DNA from: Tropicibacter sp. Alg240-R139
Lineage (GTDB): Bacteria > Pseudomonadota > Alphaproteobacteria > Rhodobacterales > Rhodobacteraceae
Length of the DNA stretch: 64,000 nt
Assembly (NCBI RefSeq): GCF_900537075.1
Contig: NZ_UNRA01000002.1
Coordinates: 186,001-250,000, forward strand
Direction of reading: 5' to 3'
Part shown: positions 26,294 through 34,413 of the stretch, piece by piece
Position numbering within the stretch: the stretch's first letter is position 1
Layout: the number at the start of each line of letters is the position of its first letter
Notes under the pieces: generated by a model
Told to the model about the DNA's origin: nothing
The model's database searches: none
Seen by the model: the letters and a program-made list of their open reading frames with translations, nothing else
Program-made: the position numbers and the translations under genes

Positions 26294-27161
26294 GCGACCG
26301 GATCATTTCCACGAACGCGGGCCAGGCCTCGGGGTCGGCCACGGTCTTGTCGCGGCAGAACGGATTGCACAGGCCCCAGATCCGGCCGTCAAGCTCCAGG
26401 AAATCGTTCACCGGCTTGCCCGAGTAGGGGCAGTGAGTGTTGACCGATGGGCCGGCGTCAATGGCGATGGCATTGCGGCTGTCAATAGGCCAAGGGACTA
26501 TCGGCAGATCGACAGGGTAGGGGAATGGATCATGGGTTTTGGTCAGTCCCATCGCCCGCCATTGCCGTACTGACAGGTCCGACAGCAGATCCAGGCAATA
26601 AGTGTGGTTGGCTTCCGACACTTGCAGGCCGTACCCGATGATCCGGGCCGCGACGGGCGTATAGAACACATCTGCCAGCGAATAGGTGCCAAAGAGCGGG
26701 CCTGTTTCGGCTCCTGAAACGGACCGCGCGTGGGCCCAGAGTGTCTCGATCCGCTCAAGGTCTGTTAGCGTTTCCGGCGAAGGTTCAAACCCCTCGTAGC
26801 AATGCAGTAGTTGCATAGGACATTCCCCACGCAAGGCCCCAAACCCGGCGACCATCTCGGCACAGAGCCACCGGGCCGCAGCGCGAGCAGCCGGGGCCGA
26901 CGGCCACAGGCCTGCGTCCGGGTTCTCTTCGGCCAGGGTCTCGGCCATTGCCAGGCTTTCACCCACAACGGTTCCCGTCTGCGTGCGTAGGGTCGGAACC
27001 AGGCGGGCGGGCGCAAGCGGGTCCATATCCGCTGCCATGGTCCCTGAATAAAGGCCGATCATGTGGGTTTGGTGGGGGATGCCGAATTTCTCGAGCATCA
27101 GCCACCCGCGCATGGACCAGCTCGAAAACAGCCGGTCGCCGATAAAAAGGTCATAGGTCAT
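26289..27161 (-). CDS. Glutathione S-transferase family protein with C-terminal YHS-like domain
   Basis: 290 aa. Residues 1-~80 are the thioredoxin-like GST N-terminal domain (LFIGDRLFSSWSMRGWLML, then ARLVPTLRTQTG and GESLAMAETL); residues ~90-200 form the helical C-domain. The last ~45 residues (244-288) start CPYSGKPV and continue to WGLCNPFCRDKTVADPEAW. This resembles a YHS/TRASH metal-binding motif, with Cys at 244, 265 and 269 and the usual fourth Cys replaced by Ser247. I use ATG at 27161; the frame extends ten codons further but starts the GST fold there. Substrate unknown. The domain addition suggests metal or redox sensing, which is inference. Confidence 0.88.
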   Translation of the reverse strand: MTYDLFIGDRLFSSWSMRGWLMLEKFGIPHQTHMIGLYSGTMAADMDPLAPARLVPTLRTQTGTVVGESLAMAETLAEENPDAGLWPSAPAARAAARWLCAEMVAGFGALRGECPMQLLHCYEGFEPSPETLTDLERIETLWAHARSVSGAETGPLFGTYSLADVFYTPVAARIIGYGLQVSEANHTYCLDLLSDLSVRQWRAMGLTKTHDPFPYPVDLPIVPWPIDSRNAIAIDAGPSVNTHCPYSGKPVNDFLELDGRIWGLCNPFCRDKTVADPEAWPAFVEMIRSR

Positions 27162-27221
27162 GTGCGCAAAGTTAAATGCCACCTCACCCATCAGTAAATC
27201 AGCTTTTTGTTTTCTTTTGCA

Positions 27222-27806
27222 TCACGGGAGGTGATTGATCCGCGCCACGTCCCACCCTTGCGCGTGGTGGGTCAGTTCGGTGATTGACAGGTTGTCGATC
27301 TTGTGGCCAAAGGCTTGCTCGGCATCCAACCGCAAGGCGCGTTGCACCTGTGTCAGGATCACCCCAAAATGCGCCACGATGATGAGGTCATTGCCGCTGT
27401 GCTGCGCGATCAGTGCATCAATGGCGGCGTTGACACGGGCGCAAACCTCGTTCCAGCTTTCACCGTTTGGTGGGCGCACGTCTCCAGGGGTTTCCCAATA
27501 GGCCCGGATCAGGGCGGGGTCTTCGGCGTCGATTTCGGCAAAGCGGCGCAGCTCCCATTCGCCAAAGTTAATCTCACGCAGATCGGAACGATGTGGCAAG
27601 CGTGTGCGGTTGCCCTGAATGGCGCTGGCGGTGTCCGCGGCGCGCGACAAGTCGGATGAGATAACGATCGCCTGATGCGGCAAGTGATTGGACAGGCGCG
27701 CAATTGCAGCTGTGTCGCTCAGATCAGCGGGTAGATCTGACCACCCCACCATCGTTTTGGCATGAGTTGGTCCGTGGCGCACCATGTGCAGGCGGGTTGT
27801 GGTCAT
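27222..27806 (-). CDS. Histidine phosphatase family protein (probable alpha-ribazole phosphatase)
   Basis: 194 aa phosphoglycerate-mutase-like phosphatase with the catalytic RHG in LHMVRHGPTHAKT near residues 10-12, SSDLSRAADTA, EINFGEWE (acid/base Glu) and the second His in IVAHFGVILTQ. The ATG overlaps the cobU stop by 4 bp, so the partner is a cobalamin nucleotide-loop enzyme. That context favours CobC-like dephosphorylation of alpha-ribazole 5'-phosphate, but sequence alone only proves the superfamily. Confidence 0.85.
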   Translation of the reverse strand: MTTTRLHMVRHGPTHAKTMVGWSDLPADLSDTAAIARLSNHLPHQAIVISSDLSRAADTASAIQGNRTRLPHRSDLREINFGEWELRRFAEIDAEDPALIRAYWETPGDVRPPNGESWNEVCARVNAAIDALIAQHSGNDLIIVAHFGVILTQVQRALRLDAEQAFGHKIDNLSITELTHHAQGWDVARINHLP

Positions 27807-28324
27807 GGCAGTTGTCCTTTCAACACATGAGGTAGGCCAACAGTGACGGAAATCACCAGATCGGCTTTTGCAGCCAACGCGATGTTCAGCCTGCCTTGCG
27901 CCTCGCGGAACTGACGGGCCAGAGCGTTATCGGGAACGATCCCGTAACCAACCTCGTTCGAGACGACAACAACAGATGCGGGGGTGTCGGCAACTGCGGT
28001 CAAGAGGCGCTCTTGCGCCGTGGCCAAGTCGCTATCAGCCAGCAGATGATTGCTTAGCCACATGGTGGCACAGTCGATCAGGCAGATGTCATCTGCATCC
28101 AATTCGGACAGTGCTCCGGCCAGTTCCAAAGGGGCCTCGACGGTACGCCAACCTGAACCGCGCTGAGCAACATGGCGGTCGATTTTAACCTGCATTTCGG
28201 CATCAAATATTTGTGATGTGGCTAGGTAAAACCTGTTTTTACCTGATGAAACAGAAAGTTGCTCGGCGTAGGCAGATTTGCCTGATGCCGCGCCACCAAA
28301 GATAAAGGTGAATTTTGGAAACAA
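27803..28324 (-). CDS. cobU: Adenosylcobinamide kinase / adenosylcobinamide-phosphate guanylyltransferase
   Basis: 173 aa, normal CobU/CobP length. The P-loop FGGAASGKS is at residues 9-17, and the nucleotide-accepting region lies around residue 50 (RHVAQRGSGWRTVEAP). DICLIDCATMWLSNHLL and VVVSNEVGYGIVPDN are typical CobU blocks. It phosphorylates adenosylcobinamide and then transfers GMP to form AdoCbi-GDP. The start is TTG at 28324 with AAGG seven bases upstream; an in-frame stop lies four codons further up and no ATG is available. It is divergent from rpoH and coupled to the phosphatase gene. Confidence 0.95.
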   Translation of the reverse strand: MFPKFTFIFGGAASGKSAYAEQLSVSSGKNRFYLATSQIFDAEMQVKIDRHVAQRGSGWRTVEAPLELAGALSELDADDICLIDCATMWLSNHLLADSDLATAQERLLTAVADTPASVVVVSNEVGYGIVPDNALARQFREAQGRLNIALAAKADLVISVTVGLPHVLKGQLP

Positions 28325-28426
28325 GTTATTACCTTATTTTTGATCTGCCTGACGTTTCTCTGCGTATCCACTGTGAACGCGCAAAACAAGCCACGGCAGG
28401 CGTGCCGGACATTTGGGGAGAGATGT

Positions 28427-29305
28427 ATGGCCTTGGATAACGTACGAGACACGTCGATGTCGCGCAAAGCGATGAAGGCGGAACTGCTGGACGCTGAAAC
28501 AGAGCGGGCGCTTGCCTATGCTTGGCGAGATCACCGCGATGAAGAGGCACTTCATCGACTTATCACTGCTTACATGCGTTTAGCAATTTCGATGGCGGCA
28601 AAGTTTAAGCGCTACGGCGCTCCGATGAATGATCTCATCCAAGAGGCCGGATTGGGCCTGATGAAGGCCGCTGACAAATTTGACCCTGACCGCGGTGTTC
28701 GGTTTTCGACCTATGCGGTTTGGTGGATCAAAGCGAGCATTCAGGATTATGTGATGCGCAACTGGTCGATGGTGCGCACTGGGTCGACCTCGTCGCAGAA
28801 ATCCCTGTTCTTCAACATGCGGCGGGTACAGGCCAAATTCGAGCGTGAAGCCGCCAGCGAAGGCGCAGCGTTGGATCGGCATCAGCTGCATCAGATGATC
28901 GCATCTGAGGTCGGTGTGCCGCTCCGGGATGTAGAGATGATGCATGGTCGTCTTGCCGGTTCAGACTTTTCGCTGAATGCGGTGCAATCCGCTGACGAGG
29001 AAGGGCGCGAATGGATTGATGCACTAGAGGACGATAGCGAGCAGGCCGCAGAATTGGTTGAAAACGCCCATGACACCGCGCAACTGCGCGAATGGCTGCT
29101 CAAGGCTATGGGGGCACTGAACCCGCGTGAGCAGTTCATTATCCGTGAACGCAAGCTGCGCGATACGCCCCGTACACTGGAGAGTCTTGGACAAGAGCTT
29201 AGCCTGTCCAAAGAGCGGGTCCGGCAACTTGAAGCCGCAGCTTTTGCCAAGATGCGCAAAAGTCTTGAAGCTGAATCGCACGAGGTGCAACACTTCCTTG
29301 TATGA
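28427..29305 (+). CDS. rpoH: RNA polymerase sigma-32 family factor, RpoHII type
   Basis: 292 aa sigma-70 family factor. Region 2 has AYMRLAISMAAKF and FSTYAVWWIKASIQDYVMRNW; the RpoH box is QKSLFFNMRR; region 4 ends RTLESLGQELSLSKERVRQLE. The N-terminus MALDNVRDTSMSRKAMKAELLD resembles RpoHII of Rhodobacter sphaeroides rather than the canonical RpoHI. RpoHII handles oxidative and singlet-oxygen stress in R. sphaeroides. ATG at 28427 has GGGGAGAG upstream. An out-of-frame ATG at 28423 is followed by a stop after five codons. The chaN gene overlaps by 4 bp. The divergent promoter region toward cobU is 102 bp. Confidence 0.96.
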   Translation: MALDNVRDTSMSRKAMKAELLDAETERALAYAWRDHRDEEALHRLITAYMRLAISMAAKFKRYGAPMNDLIQEAGLGLMKAADKFDPDRGVRFSTYAVWWIKASIQDYVMRNWSMVRTGSTSSQKSLFFNMRRVQAKFEREAASEGAALDRHQLHQMIASEVGVPLRDVEMMHGRLAGSDFSLNAVQSADEEGREWIDALEDDSEQAAELVENAHDTAQLREWLLKAMGALNPREQFIIRERKLRDTPRTLESLGQELSLSKERVRQLEAAAFAKMRKSLEAESHEVQHFLV

Positions 29306-30135
29306 GACATGTTGCGATTCTGATCTGCGCCTGTGTGGCGTTTCTGGCCGCCCCCATCCGGGCGGCCTTGGCGTCTGAACTGGTGCCGGATGAAATTCTG
29401 TTGAAAATGGCGGGCGCCGATGTGGTGATCTTGGGTGAAGTGCACGACAATCCAGTGCATCACCGGGTTCAGCGAGACGTCGTGGCCGCGTTGGAGCCCC
29501 GCGCGATGGTGTGGGAGATGCTGACCGCAGAAGGCGCTGATCGCATCAACCGCAACCTGATTTCAGAGCCTGAAAAGCTGGCCGCTACCATCCGCTGGGC
29601 CGAATTGGGCTGGCCACCGCTGTCGATGTACTTACCAATTTTTGTGGCCGCACCCGATGCACCGATCTATGGCGCATTGGTCCCACGTGAAGCGGCGCAA
29701 GGGGCGATGGAGGCTGGTGCAGCGGTTGCTTTTGGTGCTGATGCGGCGCGCTATGGGTTGAATGTGCCATTACCGGCTGATGAACAGGCATCGCGCGAAG
29801 CTGGGCAGATGGCGGCCCATTGTGATGCAATGCCCGCAGAGAAACTGCCCGTTCTGGTGCAAATCCAGCGTCTGCGCGATGCGGTGCTGACCCGCGCTAT
29901 CCTAACCGCAATCACGGAAACGGGTGGCCCGGTCGTCGTGATCACGGGCAACGGCCACGCTCGTAAGGATTGGGGCGTTCCCAGCTTCCTGACCCGCATG
30001 CAGCCGGGTTTGCGGGTTTTTGCGTTAGGCCAGTCCGAAGAGGGCGCGATTCAAGGGTCTTTCGATGCCATTCTGGATGCGCCAGAGGTGGAACGCGACG
30101 ATCCCTGCGCGGTGTTTCACAAGGCTGTTGATTGA
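29302..30135 (+). CDS. ChaN family haem/iron-uptake-associated protein
   Basis: 277 aa. An N-terminal hydrophobic signal peptide (~1-24, ends ALAS) without a clear lipobox is followed by the ChaN domain: VVILGEVHDNPVHHRVQRDV, AMVWEMLT, and near the end VVVITGNGHARKDWGVP. In Campylobacter the family is a haem-binding lipoprotein tied to iron uptake. Here the context is stress-related rather than iron transport, being coupled (ATGA) to rpoHII. It is probably periplasmic. Confidence 0.88.
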   Translation: MRHVAILICACVAFLAAPIRAALASELVPDEILLKMAGADVVILGEVHDNPVHHRVQRDVVAALEPRAMVWEMLTAEGADRINRNLISEPEKLAATIRWAELGWPPLSMYLPIFVAAPDAPIYGALVPREAAQGAMEAGAAVAFGADAARYGLNVPLPADEQASREAGQMAAHCDAMPAEKLPVLVQIQRLRDAVLTRAILTAITETGGPVVVITGNGHARKDWGVPSFLTRMQPGLRVFALGQSEEGAIQGSFDAILDAPEVERDDPCAVFHKAVD

Positions 30136-30226
30136 AGTCGACGAAAATCGGCTGGTGGTTGTGGCGGGCTTTGCATAAGGTCTGCCGGGCTCATATCGGG
30201 GCATCCTGAACGGGAAGGGAGCAGCC

Positions 30227-31423
30227 ATGCTGGCATCCAAACGCATACTTCTGATCATCGGAGGCGGGATTGCGGCCTATAAGTCCTTGGATCTGATCCG
30301 CAGGCTGCGCGAGCGCGGTGCCGAGGTGACAGTGGTCCTGACTAAGGCGGCTGAAGAATTTGTAACCCCATTGTCCGTATCGGCGCTGGCAGGAACCAAA
30401 GTTTATCGCGATCTCTTTGATTTGACGGATGAGGCCGAAATGGGCCACATTCAACTGTCGCGCTCTGCCGATCTGGTGGTGGTTGCACCTGCGACCGCTG
30501 ATCTGATGGGCAAGATGGCTTCCGGTCTGGCCAACGATCTTGCATCGACCCTTCTGATGGCTACGGACACGCCTGTGCTCTTGGCTCCTGCGATGAACGT
30601 GCGTATGTGGCAGCATCCAGCAACACAGCGCAACCGGGCCACGCTGGCGGCGGATGGAATTGCCTTTTTCGGTCCCAACGATGGCGATATGGCCTGTGGC
30701 GAATATGGTCCGGGGCGTATGTCCGAACCGCTCGAGATCTTGGCCGCGGTCGAGGCGCATTTTGCCGAGGGGCCGCTGCGGGGCAAACGTATTCTGGTCA
30801 CATCCGGCCCGACCCATGAACCTATCGACCCGGTGCGCTATATCGCCAACCGCTCGTCAGGTGCGCAAGGTACTGCTGTCGCCCGCGCGCTAGCCGAATT
30901 GGGCGCGCATGTGATTTTTGTAACTGGCCCCGCTGATGTGCCTCCTCCAGCAGGGGTCGAGGTCGTTCCCGTGCAAAGCGCCCGTGAAATGGCCGATGCT
31001 GTGCAAGCTGCGCTACCTGTAGATGGGGGCGTTTTTGCGGCAGCAGTAGCTGATTGGCGCGTCGTCAGTGCCTCGGATCGTAAGCTGAAGAAGAGCAAGG
31101 ATGGTTTGCCGGTGCTCGAACTTGCCGAGAACCCCGATATCCTGAAAACCGTCTCTCGGATGGAACAAGGCAGACCGGGCCTGGTTGTGGGCTTTGCGGC
31201 TGAGACCAACGATGTGATCGAAAACGCCACGGCGAAGCGGTTGCGCAAGGGCTGCGACTGGATTGTGGCCAATGACGTCAGCCCCGCGACGGGCATCATG
31301 GGCGGGGCTGAAAACGCGGTGATCCTGATTTCGGACGCAGGCGCCGAAGAATGGCCCCGCATGAGCAAATCAGACGTGGCCGCGCAATTGGCCGATCGGA
31401 TCGCTGCAAAGATGTCCGGCTGA
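30227..31423 (+). CDS. coaBC: Bifunctional phosphopantothenoylcysteine decarboxylase / phosphopantothenate-cysteine ligase
   Basis: 398 aa with two domains. CoaC (about 1-180) begins RILLIIGGGIAAYKSLDLIRRL and has the FMN/active-site PAMNVRMWQHPAT with Asn. CoaB (about 185-398) has the GPTHEPIDPVRYIANRSSGAQG ligase motif, written here only in part, and a KLKKSKDGLPVLELAENPDIL block. It makes 4'-phosphopantetheine from phosphopantothenate and cysteine for coenzyme A. SD GGAAGGGAG precedes the ATG. It is followed by dut and a moeB-like gene in the same direction. Confidence 0.96.
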   Translation: MLASKRILLIIGGGIAAYKSLDLIRRLRERGAEVTVVLTKAAEEFVTPLSVSALAGTKVYRDLFDLTDEAEMGHIQLSRSADLVVVAPATADLMGKMASGLANDLASTLLMATDTPVLLAPAMNVRMWQHPATQRNRATLAADGIAFFGPNDGDMACGEYGPGRMSEPLEILAAVEAHFAEGPLRGKRILVTSGPTHEPIDPVRYIANRSSGAQGTAVARALAELGAHVIFVTGPADVPPPAGVEVVPVQSAREMADAVQAALPVDGGVFAAAVADWRVVSASDRKLKKSKDGLPVLELAENPDILKTVSRMEQGRPGLVVGFAAETNDVIENATAKRLRKGCDWIVANDVSPATGIMGGAENAVILISDAGAEEWPRMSKSDVAAQLADRIAAKMSG

Positions 31424-31462
31424 AATAGATATCGAATGACACTGCAAACAAGAGGCCAGCGT

Positions 31463-31918
31463 ATGATAGCCATCCGGATCATCAGGGACGAAAACAGCGA
31501 TCCGCAGATCGCCTTGCCCAGCTATGAAACGTCCGGGGCCGCTGGCGCCGATGTGCGGGCCAATTTCGCAGACAGAACTGGCGTCTCCCTTGCGCCCGGC
31601 GCCCGGGCTCTGATCCCTACTGGTCTGCGGCTCGAGATACCGGCAGGCTATGAGGTTCAAGTGCGCCCGCGGTCAGGCCTTGCGTTGAAACATGGAATCA
31701 CACTGCCCAATACCCCCGGAACCATCGACAGTGATTATCGCGGCCCGCTGGGAGTGATCCTGCTTAACGCAGGGGCCGAGCCGTTTGAGGTTGCTCATGG
31801 TGAGCGCATTGCCCAACTGATCGTGGCCCCGGTGTTGCAGGCCCAGTTTGATCTGGTGGACGGGCTAAGCGCCACTGACCGCGGCGATGGCGGCTTCGGG
31901 TCGACTGGGCGCGGCTGA
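31463..31918 (+). CDS. dut: dUTP diphosphatase
   Basis: 151 aa trimeric dUTPase with the five family motifs visible in order: [44 protein letters not shown] and the C-terminal GDGGFGSTG arm that closes over the phosphates. It hydrolyses dUTP to dUMP and pyrophosphate, keeping uracil out of DNA and feeding thymidylate synthesis. The frame is open from 31436; ATG at 31463 has AGAGG seven bases upstream. It is coupled to the next gene by a one-base overlap (TGATG). Confidence 0.96.
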   Translation: MIAIRIIRDENSDPQIALPSYETSGAAGADVRANFADRTGVSLAPGARALIPTGLRLEIPAGYEVQVRPRSGLALKHGITLPNTPGTIDSDYRGPLGVILLNAGAEPFEVAHGERIAQLIVAPVLQAQFDLVDGLSATDRGDGGFGSTGRG

Positions 31919-32967
31919 TGTTTTTGGTTCTGGGAGTGGCCGCGATGCTGTGGGGCATCGGCATGATGATGGGGGTATCCCGTCAGGCACGGTTGACCTT
32001 GATGGGCGCTTTGCTTGCATTGGTGTTGCTGCTGCAGTTCGTGCTGCCAGATGGTCACCCAGTGCGCGATGCGACTGGGCAGTCCCCGGCGCTGTGGTTG
32101 ATCCTGGCAGGCGCAGTTGTTCTGATCACTGGATATTCCCGAATACTTGGTTGGCTTCGGTCGCGTAGCTTACCCGAAAAAACCGAAGAGCCGACTAAAC
32201 CCGCAGGCAGTTTCACAGACACAGAGCTTGAACGTTACGCCCGCCACATCGTGTTGCGCGAACTGGGTGGGCCTGGGCAGAAACGGTTGAAACAGGCCCG
32301 CGTTCTTGTCATCGGAGCAGGTGGCCTGGGGGCTCCGGCATTGCAATACCTTGCAGCGGTTGGTGTCGGCACCATCGGGGTGATTGACGATGACGTGGTC
32401 GAAAACGCCAACCTCCAGCGGCAGGTAATTCACCGCGATGCGGACATCGGTTTGCCCAAGGTGTTCTCGGCCAAATTGGCCATGGAAGCCCAAAACCCAA
32501 ACGTCACTGTGCGCCCCTACAATCGGCGTTTGACGGCGGAAATAGCTGCCGAGCTCTTTGCAGAGTACGACCTGATCCTCGATGGTAGCGACAACTTTGA
32601 GACGCGCTATCTGGCTAATCAAACGGCGGTAAAACTGGGCAAACCCCTAGTTTCCGGCGCTTTGGCGCAGTGGGAAGGGCAACTGAGCGTTTTTCACCCC
32701 GCCGATGTCGGCCCATGCTATCAATGCATCTTCCCCGAGGCGCCACCACCTGGTTTGGCACCATCCTGTTCCGAGGCTGGGGTGATCGGCCCGTTGCCGG
32801 GCGTTGTCGGATCAATGATGGCGGTTGAGACGGTCAAGCTGATCACGAGGGCCGGTGCTGTGCTCAAAGGTGAAATGCTGATTTACGATGCGCTTTACGG
32901 CGAAAGCCGCAAAATCACCCTGTCCAAGCGAGACGATTGCACCATCTGCGGGGCGGCTGATACGTGA
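31918..32967 (+). CDS. ThiF/MoeB/HesA-type adenylyltransferase with N-terminal membrane anchor
   Basis: 349 aa. Residues ~1-19, 25-43 and 58-78 are hydrophobic and form two or three membrane helices; a ~20-residue linker follows. The E1-like domain starts near 100 (FTDTELERYARHIVLRELG), with the nucleotide loop GAGGLG at 133-138, acidic IDDDVVENANLQRQ, Cys284 in PSCSEAGV and the zinc site C267/C270/C341/C344. MoeB/ThiF proteins adenylate the C-terminus of MoaD, ThiS or similar sulfur carriers. Membrane attachment is unusual compared with the soluble E. coli enzyme. No carrier protein gene is adjacent, so the partner is undetermined. Confidence 0.92.
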   Translation: MFLVLGVAAMLWGIGMMMGVSRQARLTLMGALLALVLLLQFVLPDGHPVRDATGQSPALWLILAGAVVLITGYSRILGWLRSRSLPEKTEEPTKPAGSFTDTELERYARHIVLRELGGPGQKRLKQARVLVIGAGGLGAPALQYLAAVGVGTIGVIDDDVVENANLQRQVIHRDADIGLPKVFSAKLAMEAQNPNVTVRPYNRRLTAEIAAELFAEYDLILDGSDNFETRYLANQTAVKLGKPLVSGALAQWEGQLSVFHPADVGPCYQCIFPEAPPPGLAPSCSEAGVIGPLPGVVGSMMAVETVKLITRAGAVLKGEMLIYDALYGESRKITLSKRDDCTICGAADT

Positions 32968-32969
32968 TG

Positions 32970-33054
32970 CAACCGCCGCGCGCCGTCAGGCGCGCGGCCC
33001 GGCCCAACCCCGCCAGCGGGCATCTTTGATGCCTGCGCGGGGGCGGGAGCGCCA
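32970..33054. repeat. GC-rich intergenic repeat, copy A
   Basis: This stretch between two convergent genes starts GCAACCGC, then a strong dyad CCGCGCGCC-GTCA-GGCGCGCGG, then CCGGCCCAAC, a second imperfect hairpin and finally GGGCGGGAGCGCC. The same order occurs in copy B at 36470-36556. It could act as a bidirectional terminator. I recall similar elements in other roseobacters but have not verified this. Confidence 0.5.
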
Positions 33055-33058
33055 CCGG

Positions 33059-34273
33059 TTATGACAATGCAATGTCCAGGTCGGCAATCAGATCCTCGGC
33101 GTCTTCCAACCCCACCGACAGACGAAAAATCCCGTCTCCGGCGAATGCGCGATAAGCGTCAAGTTGCGGCCCGTTCAGTCGGAATGACGTTTCCATTAAC
33201 CCAGCCGTCTCCATCCAAAAGACCAGCGACCGGTGGTGACCCAGCGACACAGCATAGTGGATGACCTGCAACCGATCGATCATCTGCTGCGCGATCCGTT
33301 GACCCGTCTCCGCGTCCCCAACCTGGAACGAAATCATGCCCGAGGTGTTCGACATCTGCCGAGCGGCCAGTTCTGCTTGTGGATGTGACGCAAGCCCCGG
33401 ATAAATCACGCGGGTGACCGATGGATGGCTCTCCAGCCATTCTGCCACCGTCTGTGCGCCCGCCTGATGGGCTTTCATCCGCAGAGGCAAGGTCGAGGCT
33501 CCGCGCGCAATCAGCCACGCGTTGAAGGGCGAAAGGATACCGCCGTGATGGATCGACGCTTCGGCGCGCATCTTGGCGATCAGATCAGCACGGCCCGCAA
33601 TCGCCCCGCCAACGGCGTCCCCGTGCCCGCCGATGTATTTGGTGATCGAATGCATTGTCAGGTCGACGCCCAAACCTGCCGTATTCAATCCCAAAGGTGA
33701 AGCAAAGGTCGCATCACAACTGTGCAACGCACCCGCGTCCCGTGCCAGCTTTGACACCGCTGCCAGATCCGTCAGTCGCCCGATCGGGTTCACCGGTGTT
33801 TCTGTGTGAATGAGCCGCGTATTGGGCCGAAGCGCTGCTGTCACTGCCTCCAGATTGGACATGTTGACGGTACTCACCTCAATCCCCAATCGTGGCAAAG
33901 TCTCGCGCGCCAGCTCTGCGACCCCGGCATAGGACACGTCTGAGACGACCAGGTGATCGCCTGCCGACAGAAACGTCAGAAAGATCGCGGTTGCCGCCGC
34001 CATGCCGGATGCGGTGCACAAACAGGCCTCGGTGCCCTGCATCGCGGCAATCTTCTTCTCCAGCATCGCCACAGTGGGGTTATCCCATCTGGCATATAGA
34101 AACCCCTCTGGCCCATTTTCCAGATCGTGCGCCGAAAATCCTGCGACTTGATCCGTCACAAATGTCGATGACATATGCAGCGGTGGGGCAGATGCACCCG
34201 TCGTCGGGTCCGGTCCTTCACCTGCATGAATGGCTTGCGTCATTGGGCCAACTGGACGGTTTCTTTGCGTCAT
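33059..34273 (-). CDS. Trans-sulfuration family PLP enzyme (cystathionine gamma-lyase/synthase-like)
   Basis: 404 aa Cys/Met metabolism PLP enzyme. The PLP-lysine motif is SITKYIGGHGDAVGG, phosphate-binding tyrosine/arginine YARWDNPT is near residue 60, and the C-terminal block ends FRLSVGLEDAEDLIADL. Members include MetB, MetC, MetZ, CGL and methionine gamma-lyase; sequence alone does not decide. Two ATGs (34279 and 34273) lie close together; GGGAG is six bases before the second, so that is used. It stands alone, convergent with the moeB-like gene and divergent from dcp. The leader can fold so that part of the SD is paired. Confidence 0.9.
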   Translation of the reverse strand: MTQRNRPVGPMTQAIHAGEGPDPTTGASAPPLHMSSTFVTDQVAGFSAHDLENGPEGFLYARWDNPTVAMLEKKIAAMQGTEACLCTASGMAAATAIFLTFLSAGDHLVVSDVSYAGVAELARETLPRLGIEVSTVNMSNLEAVTAALRPNTRLIHTETPVNPIGRLTDLAAVSKLARDAGALHSCDATFASPLGLNTAGLGVDLTMHSITKYIGGHGDAVGGAIAGRADLIAKMRAEASIHHGGILSPFNAWLIARGASTLPLRMKAHQAGAQTVAEWLESHPSVTRVIYPGLASHPQAELAARQMSNTSGMISFQVGDAETGQRIAQQMIDRLQVIHYAVSLGHHRSLVFWMETAGLMETSFRLNGPQLDAYRAFAGDGIFRLSVGLEDAEDLIADLDIALS

Positions 34274-34413
34274 TCTCATCTCCCGTGTTTCGGCCACAGT
34301 GGGGTGGTCTCGAACCCACGGCAAGAAGCTTCACGACACAGCGCGCCAAATCGCGACACGCCCTCTGGACCATCGGCAGGCGCGCACCTAGCTTGAGCGC
34401 AAAGGAGACACCC

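Noticed and set aside
34298-34325. tRNA T-arm-like string on the minus strand (GGTTCGAGACC)
   Set aside because: Stem does not close as a T-arm with a 7-base loop and no D-arm, anticodon arm or acceptor stem can be built around it.
33892-34413. N-terminal extension of the dcp peptidase
   Set aside because: It runs antisense through the trans-sulfuration gene, has no family similarity, and the ATG at 34414 has a strong SD.
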